64,000 nt of DNA from Candidatus Proelusimicrobium tauri (GCA_002311025.1 DBYY01000009.1:248001-312000); one strand, 5' to 3'. Positions 1-9,300 are shown, counted from the stretch's first letter. The notes: generated by a model from the sequence alone, not told the origin. Made by a program: numbers and translations.

Positions 1-461
1 GCGGCATAAGAGTAAGCGAACTTATAAACTTGCGTATAGAAAATGTTAACCTTGAAGAAAGGTGGCTACTTGCCTTTGGTAAAGGCAGAAAGCAAAGATT
101 TGTTCCTATTAATAAGGAAGCATGCACCGTGCTGAAAAACTATCTTGAGTTAAGGCGCTTTCACTTTGCTAAAAAAAATACGGGTGATGAGTTTTTCTTG
201 AACCGCGACGGCAAAAAAATGAGCCGCGTTTGCGTGTGGAAAGACCTTGCCGCACTTGGGCGTTTAAGCGGTATTTCAACAAAATTACACCCTCACCTTT
301 TGCGCCACACTTTTGCTACACATCTTTTAAGTGGCGGTGCAGATTTACGCTCTTTACAGGAAATGTTAGGCCATGAAAGCCTAAATACCACTCAAATTTA
401 TACTCATGTAGATACCTCTGATCTGAAGAGAAAGCATAAACTAGCACACCCTCGTTCCTAA
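1..461 (+). CDS. Tyrosine recombinase XerC/XerD, C-terminal catalytic part (5' end outside window)
   Basis: The reading frame is open from the first bases: codons before position 30 read GIRVSELINL, the classic Xer motif holding the first catalytic Arg, so the gene starts upstream and is cut by the window edge. The rest shows a beta-strand Lys region (GKGRKQRFVP), the HPHLLRHTFATHLL box (His and second Arg), LGHESLNTTQIYTHV with the second His and the nucleophile Tyr, and a natural HPRS-type end as in XerD. Family role: cytoplasmic recombinase resolving chromosome dimers at dif. No phage or integron genes lie nearby, which favours a housekeeping Xer protein over a mobile-element integrase; XerC versus XerD cannot be settled from this half. 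Confidence 0.9.
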   Translation, partial: GIRVSELINLRIENVNLEERWLLAFGKGRKQRFVPINKEACTVLKNYLELRRFHFAKKNTGDEFFLNRDGKKMSRVCVWKDLAALGRLSGISTKLHPHLLRHTFATHLLSGGADLRSLQEMLGHESLNTTQIYTHVDTSDLKRKHKLAHPRS

Positions 462-568
462 ATGTGCTTTAACAAAAAAACTTTTTAAAAGCAATAGTCT
501 TTAAAACTTTTTCTTCCCCCCTAACTTTTTAACTGGTAAAATATAAGTATAGAAGTAATGGAGGAAAA

Positions 569-1807
569 ATGAAAAAACTAACAAAAATCGCAACTTTAGT
601 GTTATCCGTTTGCTTTGCCGGACAGATTGCTTTTGCCGCAGGATTCGGTTTATATGAATTCAGCGCAAGAGGCAATGCTATGGGCGGTGCCGTTTTAGCA
701 GGCGATGCAGAACCTGCATCTTTGGCACTTAACCCTGCCTTAATTACCCAATTACCCGGCAAACAAGTCCAATTATCAGCAACTTTGGTAACAGCGAAAA
801 TTAAAGATGTAGAATATGGCGCAGCCAAAACCGATACGGATAGAGAATGGTGGCCTTTGCCCGCTTTATATTATACCCAGCAAATCGGGGAAAAATGGTG
901 GCTTGGCTTAGGTGCTTTTACCCGTTTTGGTTTAAGTAATACCTATTCTGATAAAGATTGGATGGGAGCCAAGACTTTATATCATGTCGGCGTCGTAACT
1001 TACACTGTTCAACCCACAGTTGCTTATCAAGCAACAGATAGACTTTCCGTTTCAGCAGGTCTTGAAGTTCAATACTTAAACTTTACCGAAAAAGTTCGTA
1101 TTCATGGAACTCCTACCGCTTATTCTGATTTGAATTTAGATGGCGATAGTGTTGCTTTTTCCGGCATACTTGCTTTCTTCTATAATGCAAATGAAAAAGT
1201 TAACTTTGGCGGTAGTTTCCGCATGAGAAATGACCATAGCGTAAAAGGTCCTAATGATTATGGCACAAATATGCTCGGTTTCAATGATACTGGTGATTTC
1301 TGGGGAGATATTACCTTCCCGGCACAACTTGCTTTAGGTGCTTCTTATAAACCAACCGATAAATGGCTCTTTGAATTTAACTGGACAAATGTTTTCTGGA
1401 GTTGCTTTAGATCTATTGATATTTATTTCGACCATAGACCAGGCGATGGTGCACATGGTCTTATGGGTGATACAAAAAGCAATATGAAGGAATATCAAGA
1501 TTCTTACAGAATCGGCCTTGGTGCAGAATATACTTTAAGTGAAAGAACCAAACTCCGCGGTAGTTTCATCTTTGATAAATCTCCTATAAACGATAGATTT
1601 ATGGATGTTATGCTCCCCGCTGATGATAGATATATCGTCGGTCTTGGTGCAGGTTTTGATTTAGGCAAAAATGTTATTTTGGACTTAAGTTATAATGCCT
1701 TATTTGTTCAAAATTTAACAGGAACGGCTTATGACCAAGAAACAAAAGTTCACTACAAAAGTTCCATCAGCCACTTAATGGGTATTTCAGTAAGATATAC
1801 TTTCTAG
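569..1807 (+). CDS. FadL/OmpP1/TodX-family outer-membrane transport protein
   Basis: A 412-residue protein. A signal peptide of about 23 residues (MKKLTK..., ending AFA) is followed by the family's mature N-terminus, AGFGLYEFSARGNAMGGAV, then an NPA turn (LALNPALIT) as in the FadL hatch region. The remainder is alternating beta-strand sequence rich in Gly, Tyr and Asn, ending in an aromatic residue (RYTF) as expected for BAM-inserted barrels. Family members move long-chain fatty acids or other hydrophobic compounds across the outer membrane; the substrate here cannot be told. A GGAGG site lies 6 nt before the ATG, and an intrinsic terminator follows at 1827, so the gene is probably monocistronic. 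Confidence 0.88.
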   Translation: MKKLTKIATLVLSVCFAGQIAFAAGFGLYEFSARGNAMGGAVLAGDAEPASLALNPALITQLPGKQVQLSATLVTAKIKDVEYGAAKTDTDREWWPLPALYYTQQIGEKWWLGLGAFTRFGLSNTYSDKDWMGAKTLYHVGVVTYTVQPTVAYQATDRLSVSAGLEVQYLNFTEKVRIHGTPTAYSDLNLDGDSVAFSGILAFFYNANEKVNFGGSFRMRNDHSVKGPNDYGTNMLGFNDTGDFWGDITFPAQLALGASYKPTDKWLFEFNWTNVFWSCFRSIDIYFDHRPGDGAHGLMGDTKSNMKEYQDSYRIGLGAEYTLSERTKLRGSFIFDKSPINDRFMDVMLPADDRYIVGLGAGFDLGKNVILDLSYNALFVQNLTGTAYDQETKVHYKSSISHLMGISVRYTF

Positions 1808-1826
1808 TATAAAATCAAACAGATAT

Positions 1827-1856
1827 AACCCCGCAAATTATTTGCGGGGTTTTTTA
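1827..1856 (+). terminator. Intrinsic terminator after the FadL-like gene
   Basis: An 11-bp perfect stem (1827-1837 pairing with 1841-1851) with a 3-nt loop, G+C-rich at its core and running into T residues on the + strand. Confidence 0.93.
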
Positions 1857-1900
1857 TTTTCCCTCTTGTAAATAAAAACATTTTATAATAATATATATTT

Positions 1901-3352
1901 ATGAGAAATCTTCGTTTACATTTTTTATTTTTTTTACTCTTTATTTCTTTGCCGGCTTTTGCCCAGCAAAAAGCAATTATAATTGAGGGCCCTTACGGCT
2001 CCCAAGAACAGCAAAATTCTTCCCAAGCAGAAGCACAACAGATTGCAAATTTAAACACAAAAATCGAAGAACTTACAAAATCTGCCGCAAGAGAAGACTA
2101 CGCTTATATTCAAAAAGAGGCCTCAAAATTACTTGCAAACGGTGTTCAAGATTCACGAGTTGAACGCTTGCTTGCTTTAAGTTATGAAAGACAGGAAAAT
2201 TGTAAAAATGCAATTTATTATGCAAGTCAAGCAATAGCAAGGCAACCTTCCGACGCTCAGGCTTTTGCCATACGCGCAAGTTGTTATTATAAAGAAGGTG
2301 ATAATTTAAGAGCAACCGAAGATATTGAAAGGGCTTTAGAATTAAACCCCAATTATTTATTTGCCCAAGAATTAAAAAATTTAATTGATAATCACGGTTC
2401 TGCATCTGCAAGACAAAAAGCCCTGCGACAAAAAAACAGAAATAAATTACCCCCTTGGTTTTTTGTTTATATATTTTGCGTTTTATTTGCGCTGGGCGTT
2501 TTGGTATTCTGGCATTTTAGAACCGTTTATGCTTTAAAAGATAAAAAAGGCACCGCCTATACCGGTATAAATATCAAAGAAAAATATAATTTTATCCGTC
2601 AGATAGGAGAAGGCGGTATGGGTAAAGTTTACGAGGCCTATGATAATGTCTTAAAGCGAAGAGTCGCCGTAAAAAGAATACGCCCGGAACTTTTGACAAG
2701 CGATTATGTAAGAGAACAATTTTTATCCGAAGCACGTATGGTTGCTATGCTGCGCCATCCTTGTATTGTGGAAATTTATACTGTCATAGAAACGGCAAAC
2801 AGTCTTTACCTTGTTTTTGAATATGTTGACGGGCAAACTCTCGAAACACGCCTTGATATTGATAATAATCTTTCTTTAGAAGATGCAAAAAAGGTTTTTT
2901 CTTCCGTATGTAAAGGCCTTGCTTATGCCCATAGCCAAGATGTTGTTCACGGAGATTTAAAACCCGGCAACATTATGATTGCAGACAACGGCATTACCAA
3001 AGTTATGGACTTCGGCGTTGCTAAAAAACTTGCCGGCAGCGATAAAAAAGAAATTAAAAATTTGGCAGGAACGCCGGCCTATATGTCGCCTGAGCAACAA
3101 AAAGGTATTATGTCAAAACAATCGGATATTTATTCCCTTTCCGTTTGTTTATATGAAACCCTTTGCGGCCAAGTGCCTTGGACTATTGAAGGCTTTGATG
3201 TAGAAACAAAAAAGATTATTCCCCTTTCAAAACTTTTACCGAATATTCCGCCTGCTGTTGATGAGTTAATTGAACAATGTTTGGATGCCGACCCTGAAAA
3301 GAGAGTTCAAACAATGGAAGAGTTTTGGGAAAGATTATCAAAAATTAAATAA
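1901..3352 (+). CDS. Membrane Ser/Thr protein kinase with extracytoplasmic TPR region
   Basis: A 483-residue protein. Order: signal peptide or anchor (1-22, ending AFAQQ), TPR-like helices (about 50-165, including SDAQAFAIRASCYYKEGD), one hydrophobic span (about 186-207), then a Hanks-type kinase domain. Kinase signs: glycine loop IGEGGMGKVYEA near 235, VAVKRI lysine, catalytic loop HGDLKPGN near 349 (Gly replaces the usual Arg of HRD), DFG near 369 and SPE for APE near 397. The order predicts TPRs outside and kinase inside, the reverse of most bacterial PASTA kinases, so it may sense an envelope protein partner. Substrates are unknown. No Shine-Dalgarno precedes the ATG; a TATAAT at 1884-1889 lies 11 nt upstream. 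The start is supported by the signal peptide. Confidence 0.88.
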   Translation: MRNLRLHFLFFLLFISLPAFAQQKAIIIEGPYGSQEQQNSSQAEAQQIANLNTKIEELTKSAAREDYAYIQKEASKLLANGVQDSRVERLLALSYERQENCKNAIYYASQAIARQPSDAQAFAIRASCYYKEGDNLRATEDIERALELNPNYLFAQELKNLIDNHGSASARQKALRQKNRNKLPPWFFVYIFCVLFALGVLVFWHFRTVYALKDKKGTAYTGINIKEKYNFIRQIGEGGMGKVYEAYDNVLKRRVAVKRIRPELLTSDYVREQFLSEARMVAMLRHPCIVEIYTVIETANSLYLVFEYVDGQTLETRLDIDNNLSLEDAKKVFSSVCKGLAYAHSQDVVHGDLKPGNIMIADNGITKVMDFGVAKKLAGSDKKEIKNLAGTPAYMSPEQQKGIMSKQSDIYSLSVCLYETLCGQVPWTIEGFDVETKKIIPLSKLLPNIPPAVDELIEQCLDADPEKRVQTMEEFWERLSKIK

Positions 3353-3418
3353 AAAATTGTTCTTTTTTTGTGCTAAAAATGCTATTCTTTATTTAGGATA
3401 TTATGGGAGATTTTTGTT

Positions 3419-4342
3419 GTGCAAAAAACTTATTTATTAAAAGATAATAAAGTCGTGGAAGATGTAAACGTAAGCGCAAAAGATTGCGACGTTTTACTTT
3501 TTGTTGATCCGACTGCTGCCGAACAACAATACTTAATCAATGAATTAAACATTGACGAACATACTATTGCTTCCGCTATGGACCCGGAAGAATTGCCCCG
3601 TGTGGAACAAGAACCGGACCACACTGTTTTGATTTTAAACAGACCGCGTAATTACTCCGGCAAAGACCAACTTGTTTTTAAAGTCGCGTCTATGGGTTTA
3701 TTTTTATTTAAAGACAAACTTGTTATTGTTATGACGGAAGATATCCCCTTATTTATAGGAAAAAGATTTAATAAAGTAACTTCGACACAAGATGTTTTCT
3801 TAAAAATTATTTATAATGCTATTGCCCATTATCTTGAACATTTGCGTGTAATCAATTTGATTTCGGAAGAAATTGAAAATAAAATGACAGAATCTCTCGA
3901 CAATAAATATCTGCTTAATTTGTTCAGTCTTGAAAAAAGTTTGGTTTACTATATCAGCGCAATTACCGCAAACGGTTTTGCTTTTGAAAAATTAAGAAAC
4001 TTCTCCGCGCGTATGGGTTTTGACGAAGCAAGCAGAGAAACGCTTGATGATATTATCGTTGAAAATACCCAATCACAAAAACAGGCGGAAATTTACTCCG
4101 ACATTTTAGCCGGCCTTATGGATGCAAGAGCATCTATCGTAAATAACAATTTGAACCTTTTAATGAAACGCCTAAATAATATCACTATCGGTATTATGGT
4201 GCCGACTTTTGTTGTAAGCGCATTTTCTATGAACGTGAGAATTCCGCTTCAACAACACTATTATGCGTTTTGGATAGTTATGGCTCTTGGCATACTTTCC
4301 GTGTGGCTTATGATTTCCATCTGGAAATACAAAAAATGGTAA
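3419..4342 (+). CDS. CorA-like divalent-cation transporter
   Basis: A 307-residue protein with a GTG start, chosen because GGGAGA lies 9 nt upstream and no in-frame ATG fits. The N-terminal two-thirds is a cytoplasmic alpha/beta and long-helix domain. The C-terminus has two membrane spans, the first (ITIGIMVPTFVVSAF) followed by the position where CorA carries GMN. Here the triplet is SMN (about residue 272), then a short loop and the last span with a KYKKW tail. CorA pentamers carry Mg2+ or Co2+ inward, and the GMN glycine is nearly invariant in characterised members, so selectivity or activity may differ. Twenty bases separate it from the DUF2157 gene; the three genes to 5801 look co-transcribed. 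Confidence 0.85.
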   Translation: MQKTYLLKDNKVVEDVNVSAKDCDVLLFVDPTAAEQQYLINELNIDEHTIASAMDPEELPRVEQEPDHTVLILNRPRNYSGKDQLVFKVASMGLFLFKDKLVIVMTEDIPLFIGKRFNKVTSTQDVFLKIIYNAIAHYLEHLRVINLISEEIENKMTESLDNKYLLNLFSLEKSLVYYISAITANGFAFEKLRNFSARMGFDEASRETLDDIIVENTQSQKQAEIYSDILAGLMDARASIVNNNLNLLMKRLNNITIGIMVPTFVVSAFSMNVRIPLQQHYYAFWIVMALGILSVWLMISIWKYKKW

Positions 4343-4362
4343 TAATTTAAAGGAGGACATTT

Positions 4363-5352
4363 ATGTCTTTAGCAAATAAAACGACTGTTTGGGTTGAAAA
4401 ACAAATAATAACCCCTGAACAGCGCGAAACTATTTTGTCTTTTGAACGCTCTAACAGTAATAATACTTTTTGGAAAACCGCTTTTTCTATTGCGGGTTTA
4501 CTTATAGGGCTTGGCATTTGTTTATTAATTGCGGCTAACTGGCAAGACTTAACAAATACCGTCAAATTAATCGGTGATTTTATTATTCTGGGCGCTTTTT
4601 CTTATTTTACTTATCACTTTTGGACAAGAGAAAATCGCGGACTTACGGAATTGTTTATTATCTTATCTTTCTTGATGATAGGCGGTTCCATAGGGTTGAT
4701 AGGACAGGTCTTTCACTTAAACGGCGGCTGGCAAAGTTTTGCTATTACTTGGGCCTTACTCTCTTTACCTTTTATTTTAATAAGCCGCGTATTATTTTTT
4801 AATATGGTATGGTTTGTTTTACTTTTGAACGGACTTATTGATAGCGATTTCTTTGAAACTATTTGGGATACTTTTATGAAATATTTCACTATAAAAACTT
4901 GGCTCGCTTTAATCAGTTTTATTGCACTGGAATTTATGTTTATGAGAATTTCCAAAGTCTATGAAAAGTATACCCTTTTGCCCAAAGCAGCGGCTAAAGT
5001 TTCTATTTGGATCGCTTATTTTATTGTGATATATATCGGCTTTTCGTTTGGTCTTAATTGGACTCTTTTATTTGGTGAAAACACTTTTATGCAGAAAATC
5101 TGCTCCTATTTATTTGTTTTTGGCTTTTTTGCTTTCCGTATGTTCCAAGCAATGAAAGCACAAAATATTTCTTCCTTCAAAAGAAATGCTATCCTTGCGG
5201 AAATATATATTTTCTTAATCTTTATTTCCAAAATAAATAATTTATGGACTTCCGGATTAGGTTTTATTTCCGCAGGTTTACTTGTCCTTGCTTTGATTTA
5301 TATTTTACGCAAGACGACAAAATTTATAAAAACTATGGAGGTATTTAAATGA
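4363..5352 (+). CDS. DUF2157 multi-span membrane protein
   Basis: A 329-residue protein. A short soluble N-terminus resembling the DUF2157 start (KQIITPEQRETILSFE) is followed by about nine hydrophobic spans. A strong AAGGAGG site precedes the ATG. Its stop overlaps the next start by ATGA, and that next gene is the GDYXXLXY partner commonly found beside or fused to DUF2157 proteins. Function is unknown in the family; location is the inner membrane. I see no catalytic or transport signature. Confidence 0.8.
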   Translation: MSLANKTTVWVEKQIITPEQRETILSFERSNSNNTFWKTAFSIAGLLIGLGICLLIAANWQDLTNTVKLIGDFIILGAFSYFTYHFWTRENRGLTELFIILSFLMIGGSIGLIGQVFHLNGGWQSFAITWALLSLPFILISRVLFFNMVWFVLLLNGLIDSDFFETIWDTFMKYFTIKTWLALISFIALEFMFMRISKVYEKYTLLPKAAAKVSIWIAYFIVIYIGFSFGLNWTLLFGENTFMQKICSYLFVFGFFAFRMFQAMKAQNISSFKRNAILAEIYIFLIFISKINNLWTSGLGFISAGLLVLALIYILRKTTKFIKTMEVFK

Positions 5353-5801
5353 ACAAGAAATTTTTTGCTTTTCTTTTTGCTTTACCCCTTATTTGCTTAA
5401 TAGTGTGGACTTTATCTTTGGCTACGCAACAAAAAGCAGGCAGAGATGTTACCGTAGAAATTACCGGTTACGACCCAAGAGATATGCTATCGGGCAGATA
5501 TATCCTCTACCAAATTGATTGGGAAAAAACCGATTGCACACAATTTAAAAATAATATCTGCCCTAAAGAAGATTTTTGCAGAACAAATAAAAAATTCCAC
5601 TCTTGGAGACGTAATATGTGCCGTTTCTATATACCGGAAAAACACGCAAATAAATTAGATAAGGCCTTTAGAGAAACAATTTTTTCCGATGATAAAAAAG
5701 GAAACACTTTTGAAGTTGTTTATTCTTATATAGAAGGGCAAGAAGCCATAGCAAAAGATATGTTAATAAACGGCAAATCTTGGCGAGAATTTGTAAAATA
5801 A
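5349..5801 (+). CDS. GDYXXLXY-type membrane-anchored protein
   Basis: A 150-residue protein. It has one N-terminal membrane anchor (FFAFLFALPLICLIVWTLSLA), then an extracytoplasmic domain with the family signature in the form GYDPRDMLSGRYILY. Four cysteines (CTQFKNNICPKEDFC and a later C) suggest disulphides or metal binding outside the membrane. Translation is coupled to the DUF2157 gene by a 4-base overlap, implying a stable pair. Biochemical role is unknown. It ends just before a bidirectional terminator. Confidence 0.78.
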   Translation: MNKKFFAFLFALPLICLIVWTLSLATQQKAGRDVTVEITGYDPRDMLSGRYILYQIDWEKTDCTQFKNNICPKEDFCRTNKKFHSWRRNMCRFYIPEKHANKLDKAFRETIFSDDKKGNTFEVVYSYIEGQEAIAKDMLINGKSWREFVK

Positions 5802-5815
5802 TTTTGCTCTAAACA

Positions 5816-5846
5816 AAAACCCCACCTTTAAAATAGGTGGGGTTTT
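5816..5846. terminator. Bidirectional intrinsic terminator between convergent operons
   Basis: A 12-bp stem (5816-5827 with 5835-5846) and 7-nt loop, flanked by A and T runs, so it can end both the corA/DUF2157 transcript (+) and the rng transcript (-), whose stop is at 5867. Confidence 0.9.
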
Positions 5847-5866
5847 ATTTTTGTTTATTTGTTTTA

Positions 5867-7315
5867 TTACTCTAAAACAATTTTATAGTCTTCCCAAGAA
5901 AGTTGGGCATCTGCCTGTATCTTTACGCTACGGTGGACATTTTGCTCCATAGTAGCAATTTTAGAGCGCAGATGGTCCGCAAGTAAGGGGTGCAAGCAAA
6001 CTTTTAAATTACCGCCGGGACGGCCTTGCGTAAGGTCATAGATTTCCCTTTGGATTTTGATACGCATACTTTCTGCCGACAATACTCTACCGCTGCCGTG
6101 ACATTGCGGACATTCTTCGGTAATCAAACTGCCGGTGCTTTCTTTTTTGCGTTCTCTTGTCATTTCCACAAGACCAAGTCGTGTAATAGGCAAGATACGA
6201 ATCTTTGCTCTGTCGCGTTTTACGGCATCGTTTAAGGCATCAACAACTTTATGGCGGTTAGACGCCTTTTTCATATCAATAAAATCAATAACGATAATAC
6301 CGCCGATATTGCGCAGTCTTAACTGATGGGCAATAGCATAAGCGGCTTCTATATTGGTTTGGGTTACGGTTTCTTCTTGCGATTTTGAACCGGTAAATTT
6401 GCCGGTATTAACATCAATGGCGCAAAGAGATTCCGCTTCCTGAATAATGATACTTCCGCCGTTTTCAAGCGGTAATTTTATACGACGTAATTTTTCAATT
6501 TCCGGATCAATATTAAAGGCCTCAAAAATAGGAGTTTTGCCTTTATAGAGTTTGATTCTGTCTTTAAGTTCCGGCGAAATTTTATTAACAAACTCCACAA
6601 CTTTTTCATAATCTTTTTCATTATCAAGCAGATAGAGTTTGACTTCTTCGGATAAAATATCTCTTGAAACTTGTAAAACTCCGTCCATATCTTCGTGTAA
6701 AATTGACGGAGATGGCACTTTTTCAAACTTTGTAATAATGCTTTTCCATTGGCGGTAAAGATATTTGATTTCCTTTTCAAGTTCATCCGGGGTTGCTTCT
6801 TCGGCTTCGGTGCGTACTATACAACCCATACCGTCAAGATGTTTTTGGGCAAGTTGGCTGACAAGGTCATTTAATTCTTGGCGCTTTTGAGAGTCAAGAT
6901 TTTTTGACACGCCCACAAAGTGCTGATTAGGCGTTAAAACCAAATATCTGCCGGGCAAGGTAACATCCATTGTTACTTTCATACCTTTTGTGCCGATAGC
7001 ATCTTTGACAACCTGAACCATAATTTCTTGGCCTTTATAAAGAAGTTTATCTATGGGTTTTTTATCACCTTCAATAACATCGGAAATATAAAGGTAAGCA
7101 TTTTTTTCATAACCGATATTCAAAAATGCGCTTGAAATACCTGGCAAAACATTTTCCACAACGGCTTTATAAATATTACCGACAATATTCAAAGCGCCGC
7201 GTCTTTCCCACATAAGTTCGGAAAGGACGCCATCTTCTAAAATGGCGATTCTTGTTTCTTCAAAAGAAGTATTAACTAAAACTTCAACTTGAGGATTATC
7301 TGAAATTTTCTTCAT
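5867..7315 (-). CDS. rng: Ribonuclease G/E
   Basis: A 482-residue endoribonuclease of RNase G length, lacking the long RNase E scaffold tail. An S1 RNA-binding domain occupies about 35-120 (NIYKAVVENVLPGISSAFLNIG). The DNase I-like catalytic core has acidic metal ligands in CAIDVNTGKF (near 300) and IVIDFIDM (near 343), matching the catalytic Asp pair of E. coli RNase E. A Zn-link CPQCHGSGR (near 402) joins dimers. It acts on 5'-monophosphate RNA in rRNA maturation and mRNA turnover. It is last in the mreC-mreD-mrdA-rodA-DUF2344-rng run and has its own GGAG site. The frequently adjacent L21/L27 genes are not downstream. Confidence 0.95.
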   Translation of the reverse strand: MKKISDNPQVEVLVNTSFEETRIAILEDGVLSELMWERRGALNIVGNIYKAVVENVLPGISSAFLNIGYEKNAYLYISDVIEGDKKPIDKLLYKGQEIMVQVVKDAIGTKGMKVTMDVTLPGRYLVLTPNQHFVGVSKNLDSQKRQELNDLVSQLAQKHLDGMGCIVRTEAEEATPDELEKEIKYLYRQWKSIITKFEKVPSPSILHEDMDGVLQVSRDILSEEVKLYLLDNEKDYEKVVEFVNKISPELKDRIKLYKGKTPIFEAFNIDPEIEKLRRIKLPLENGGSIIIQEAESLCAIDVNTGKFTGSKSQEETVTQTNIEAAYAIAHQLRLRNIGGIIVIDFIDMKKASNRHKVVDALNDAVKRDRAKIRILPITRLGLVEMTRERKKESTGSLITEECPQCHGSGRVLSAESMRIKIQREIYDLTQGRPGGNLKVCLHPLLADHLRSKIATMEQNVHRSVKIQADAQLSWEDYKIVLE

Positions 7316-7325
7316 TTTTTCTCCA

Positions 7326-7955
7326 TTAAATTTGCCTTAACGCACCTTGGGAATCTTTCCACAAAAGGGCTTTGCGTTTAAGCAATAAACTTGTACTTTT
7401 AACTTCAAGGCAAGGCAACTTCAATAACATCTGCTCTATGCCAACACTTCTTAAAGCAGCAAGTTCAATTATTATTTCAATTTTGTTTTCAACAGACTGT
7501 TTTATTTCCTTAATAAAAGGTCTGATGTTTACTACTTTATCTTCTACTTGCAACATTATTTCTTGAGGCAAAGCGTTTTTTAACTTAATAGGGCTTGCCT
7601 CATAACAAACATATTTTGCTAAAGATTCTACCGAACATAGATTAAACGGAATTTGTTCAATTTCTGCCGTTTCATAACCTGTCGATTTTAGCAAAACACT
7701 TAACTGCTGTTCTATCATCCGCGTGCTTATATCCCTTTGGAAATAAAGGTCTAAATACTGTGCTTCATTACAAATATTTGCCTGTTTTTCCGCCGGACCC
7801 AGCACTAGGCGGGGACCGCTTTTTGTCCACTCAAAAGGAAGTTTTGACTCAAGCAAAAACTCCTGCAATTTTATACGCAACTCATGAGCGGGCAAAGCAC
7901 CCTCTTTTTTTATAAGTTTTATCCTATACTTAAAAATCTGCTCTCTCTCTATCAT
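7326..7955 (-). CDS. DUF2344 (radical-SAM-associated) protein, free-standing
   Basis: A 209-residue protein. The N-terminus follows the DUF2344 pattern: a KYRIKL strand, LPFEWTKSGPRLVLGPA where the family has a phi-S-x-GFNPRP-type segment, then AQYLDLYF. In many bacteria this domain is fused to, or sits beside, a radical-SAM protein next to rng and rplU. Here no radical-SAM partner is present on either side. The function is not established. It lies 10 bp upstream of rng and 7 bp downstream of rodA, clearly within the same operon. The second half is weakly conserved and may not share the family fold. Confidence 0.7.
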   Translation of the reverse strand: MIEREQIFKYRIKLIKKEGALPAHELRIKLQEFLLESKLPFEWTKSGPRLVLGPAEKQANICNEAQYLDLYFQRDISTRMIEQQLSVLLKSTGYETAEIEQIPFNLCSVESLAKYVCYEASPIKLKNALPQEIMLQVEDKVVNIRPFIKEIKQSVENKIEIIIELAALRSVGIEQMLLKLPCLEVKSTSLLLKRKALLWKDSQGALRQI

Positions 7956-7962
7956 AACATTT

Positions 7963-9300
7963 TTAAATCACAGTTAAACGCCTGCGATAAATATTTTCAA
8001 CAATTCCGAATGCCCACATACTCGCAACCAAGTTAGAACCGCCATAGGAAATAAAGGGCAAAGGTATACCCGCAACAGGCACAAGCCCTATCAGCATACC
8101 GAAATTTATTATCAAATAAGTAAAAAATATGCCAAATATTCCGCAACACACCAAATAACCGTATATATCACTTGATAAAGTTGCTATAAGCATCGTGCGC
8201 CAAAGTAAAAGGGCATATAAAAACAAAACTGCCAAAGTGCCGAAAAGCCCTGTTTCCTCCCCCAAAACCGCCAAAATAAAATCAGTATGCCTTTCCGGAA
8301 CAAAGCCAAGACGCGATTGCGTACCGGAGAAAAGGCCTTTACCGAAAACTCCGCCAGAACCCATAGCGATTTGCGCCTGTAAAACATTATAACTTGCGCC
8401 TTTAGGATCTGATTTCGGTGCTAAAAAGGCCTCAACTCTTTTTCTTTGATAAGGTTTCATTTTCTTTTCTACAAACAAACCACTAAAGAAGCCTGATAAA
8501 ATTGCGCCTGCTAAAATAAAAATAAGAACTCCGGAAATTTCCACTCTAAACTGTTTTAACAATTGTTTAAAGAACCAACAAATAGCAAATATGAAAATAC
8601 TAAATCCTAAAATATACCAGATATTATCTTTTAAAGACAAAACAATATGAGCAAAAAAATTATCCGCAAGTGTGGGATTTAAACTAAGATAGGTCCACAA
8701 AATCGGGAAAATACCCGCCGTCAAACCAAAAGCCAAAATCAAGCAAAAATAATAGATATTAACACCGGCCGCAAATAGTAAAATAAGCAAAGCCGGGGCC
8801 GTTACCACGACTGAAGAAAAATCCGGCTGCATCATTATCAAAGCAAAAATCGGCAATAAGATAATCCCGAGTAAAACAAGAATTTTAAATTCTTTTATCT
8901 CTTGCTTATGTCTTTGTAAAAAGGCGGCGCTGATAAGAATTGTCGCTATACGGCAAATTTCAGAAGGCTGAAAAGAAATTATACCGAATCTAAACCAAGA
9001 ATGAGAACCTCTTTGCGTTATCCCAAAAACCAAAACCCCTATAAGCAAAGCCATAATAAAAATATAAAGATTTTTATATTGCTCTGAATAAATTTGATAA
9101 TTAAATAACCATCCGAAAACAAAAGCCCCCACAGCAATAGGTAAGGCAATAAGTTGCGTTCTAAAAGCGTTTTGCCCCAAAGGAGAAGTGCTTAAAGCAG
9201 AAAAAACTATCGCAAAACCAATAAGAGCGAGCAAAGCAACACTTATCATCAAAACCAAATCTATAGAACTTCTCTTTGTACTATTATCTTTACTAAACAT
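7963..9300 (-). CDS. rodA: Rod-shape SEDS peptidoglycan glycosyltransferase RodA
   Basis: A 445-residue, about ten-span SEDS protein that polymerises lipid II glycan in partnership with PBP2. Signature stretches include FQPSEICRIATIL, the extracellular KRVEAFLAPKSDPKG, GLFSGTQSRLGFVPERHTDFILAVLGEE, and the C-terminal IPLPFISYGGSNLVASM. It is slightly longer than E. coli RodA (370 residues) through extra hydrophobic segments around the middle. The ATG directly abuts the stop of mrdA, indicating coupled translation with its cognate transpeptidase. Confidence 0.96.
   Translation of the reverse strand: MFSKDNSTKRSSIDLVLMISVALLALIGFAIVFSALSTSPLGQNAFRTQLIALPIAVGAFVFGWLFNYQIYSEQYKNLYIFIMALLIGVLVFGITQRGSHSWFRFGIISFQPSEICRIATILISAAFLQRHKQEIKEFKILVLLGIILLPIFALIMMQPDFSSVVVTAPALLILLFAAGVNIYYFCLILAFGLTAGIFPILWTYLSLNPTLADNFFAHIVLSLKDNIWYILGFSIFIFAICWFFKQLLKQFRVEISGVLIFILAGAILSGFFSGLFVEKKMKPYQRKRVEAFLAPKSDPKGASYNVLQAQIAMGSGGVFGKGLFSGTQSRLGFVPERHTDFILAVLGEETGLFGTLAVLFLYALLLWRTMLIATLSSDIYGYLVCCGIFGIFFTYLIINFGMLIGLVPVAGIPLPFISYGGSNLVASMWAFGIVENIYRRRLTVI

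Noticed and set aside
1..461. Integrase of a genomic island at the left edge
   Set aside because: The C-terminal sequence and ending fit housekeeping XerC/D, and neighbouring genes are ordinary chromosomal ones.
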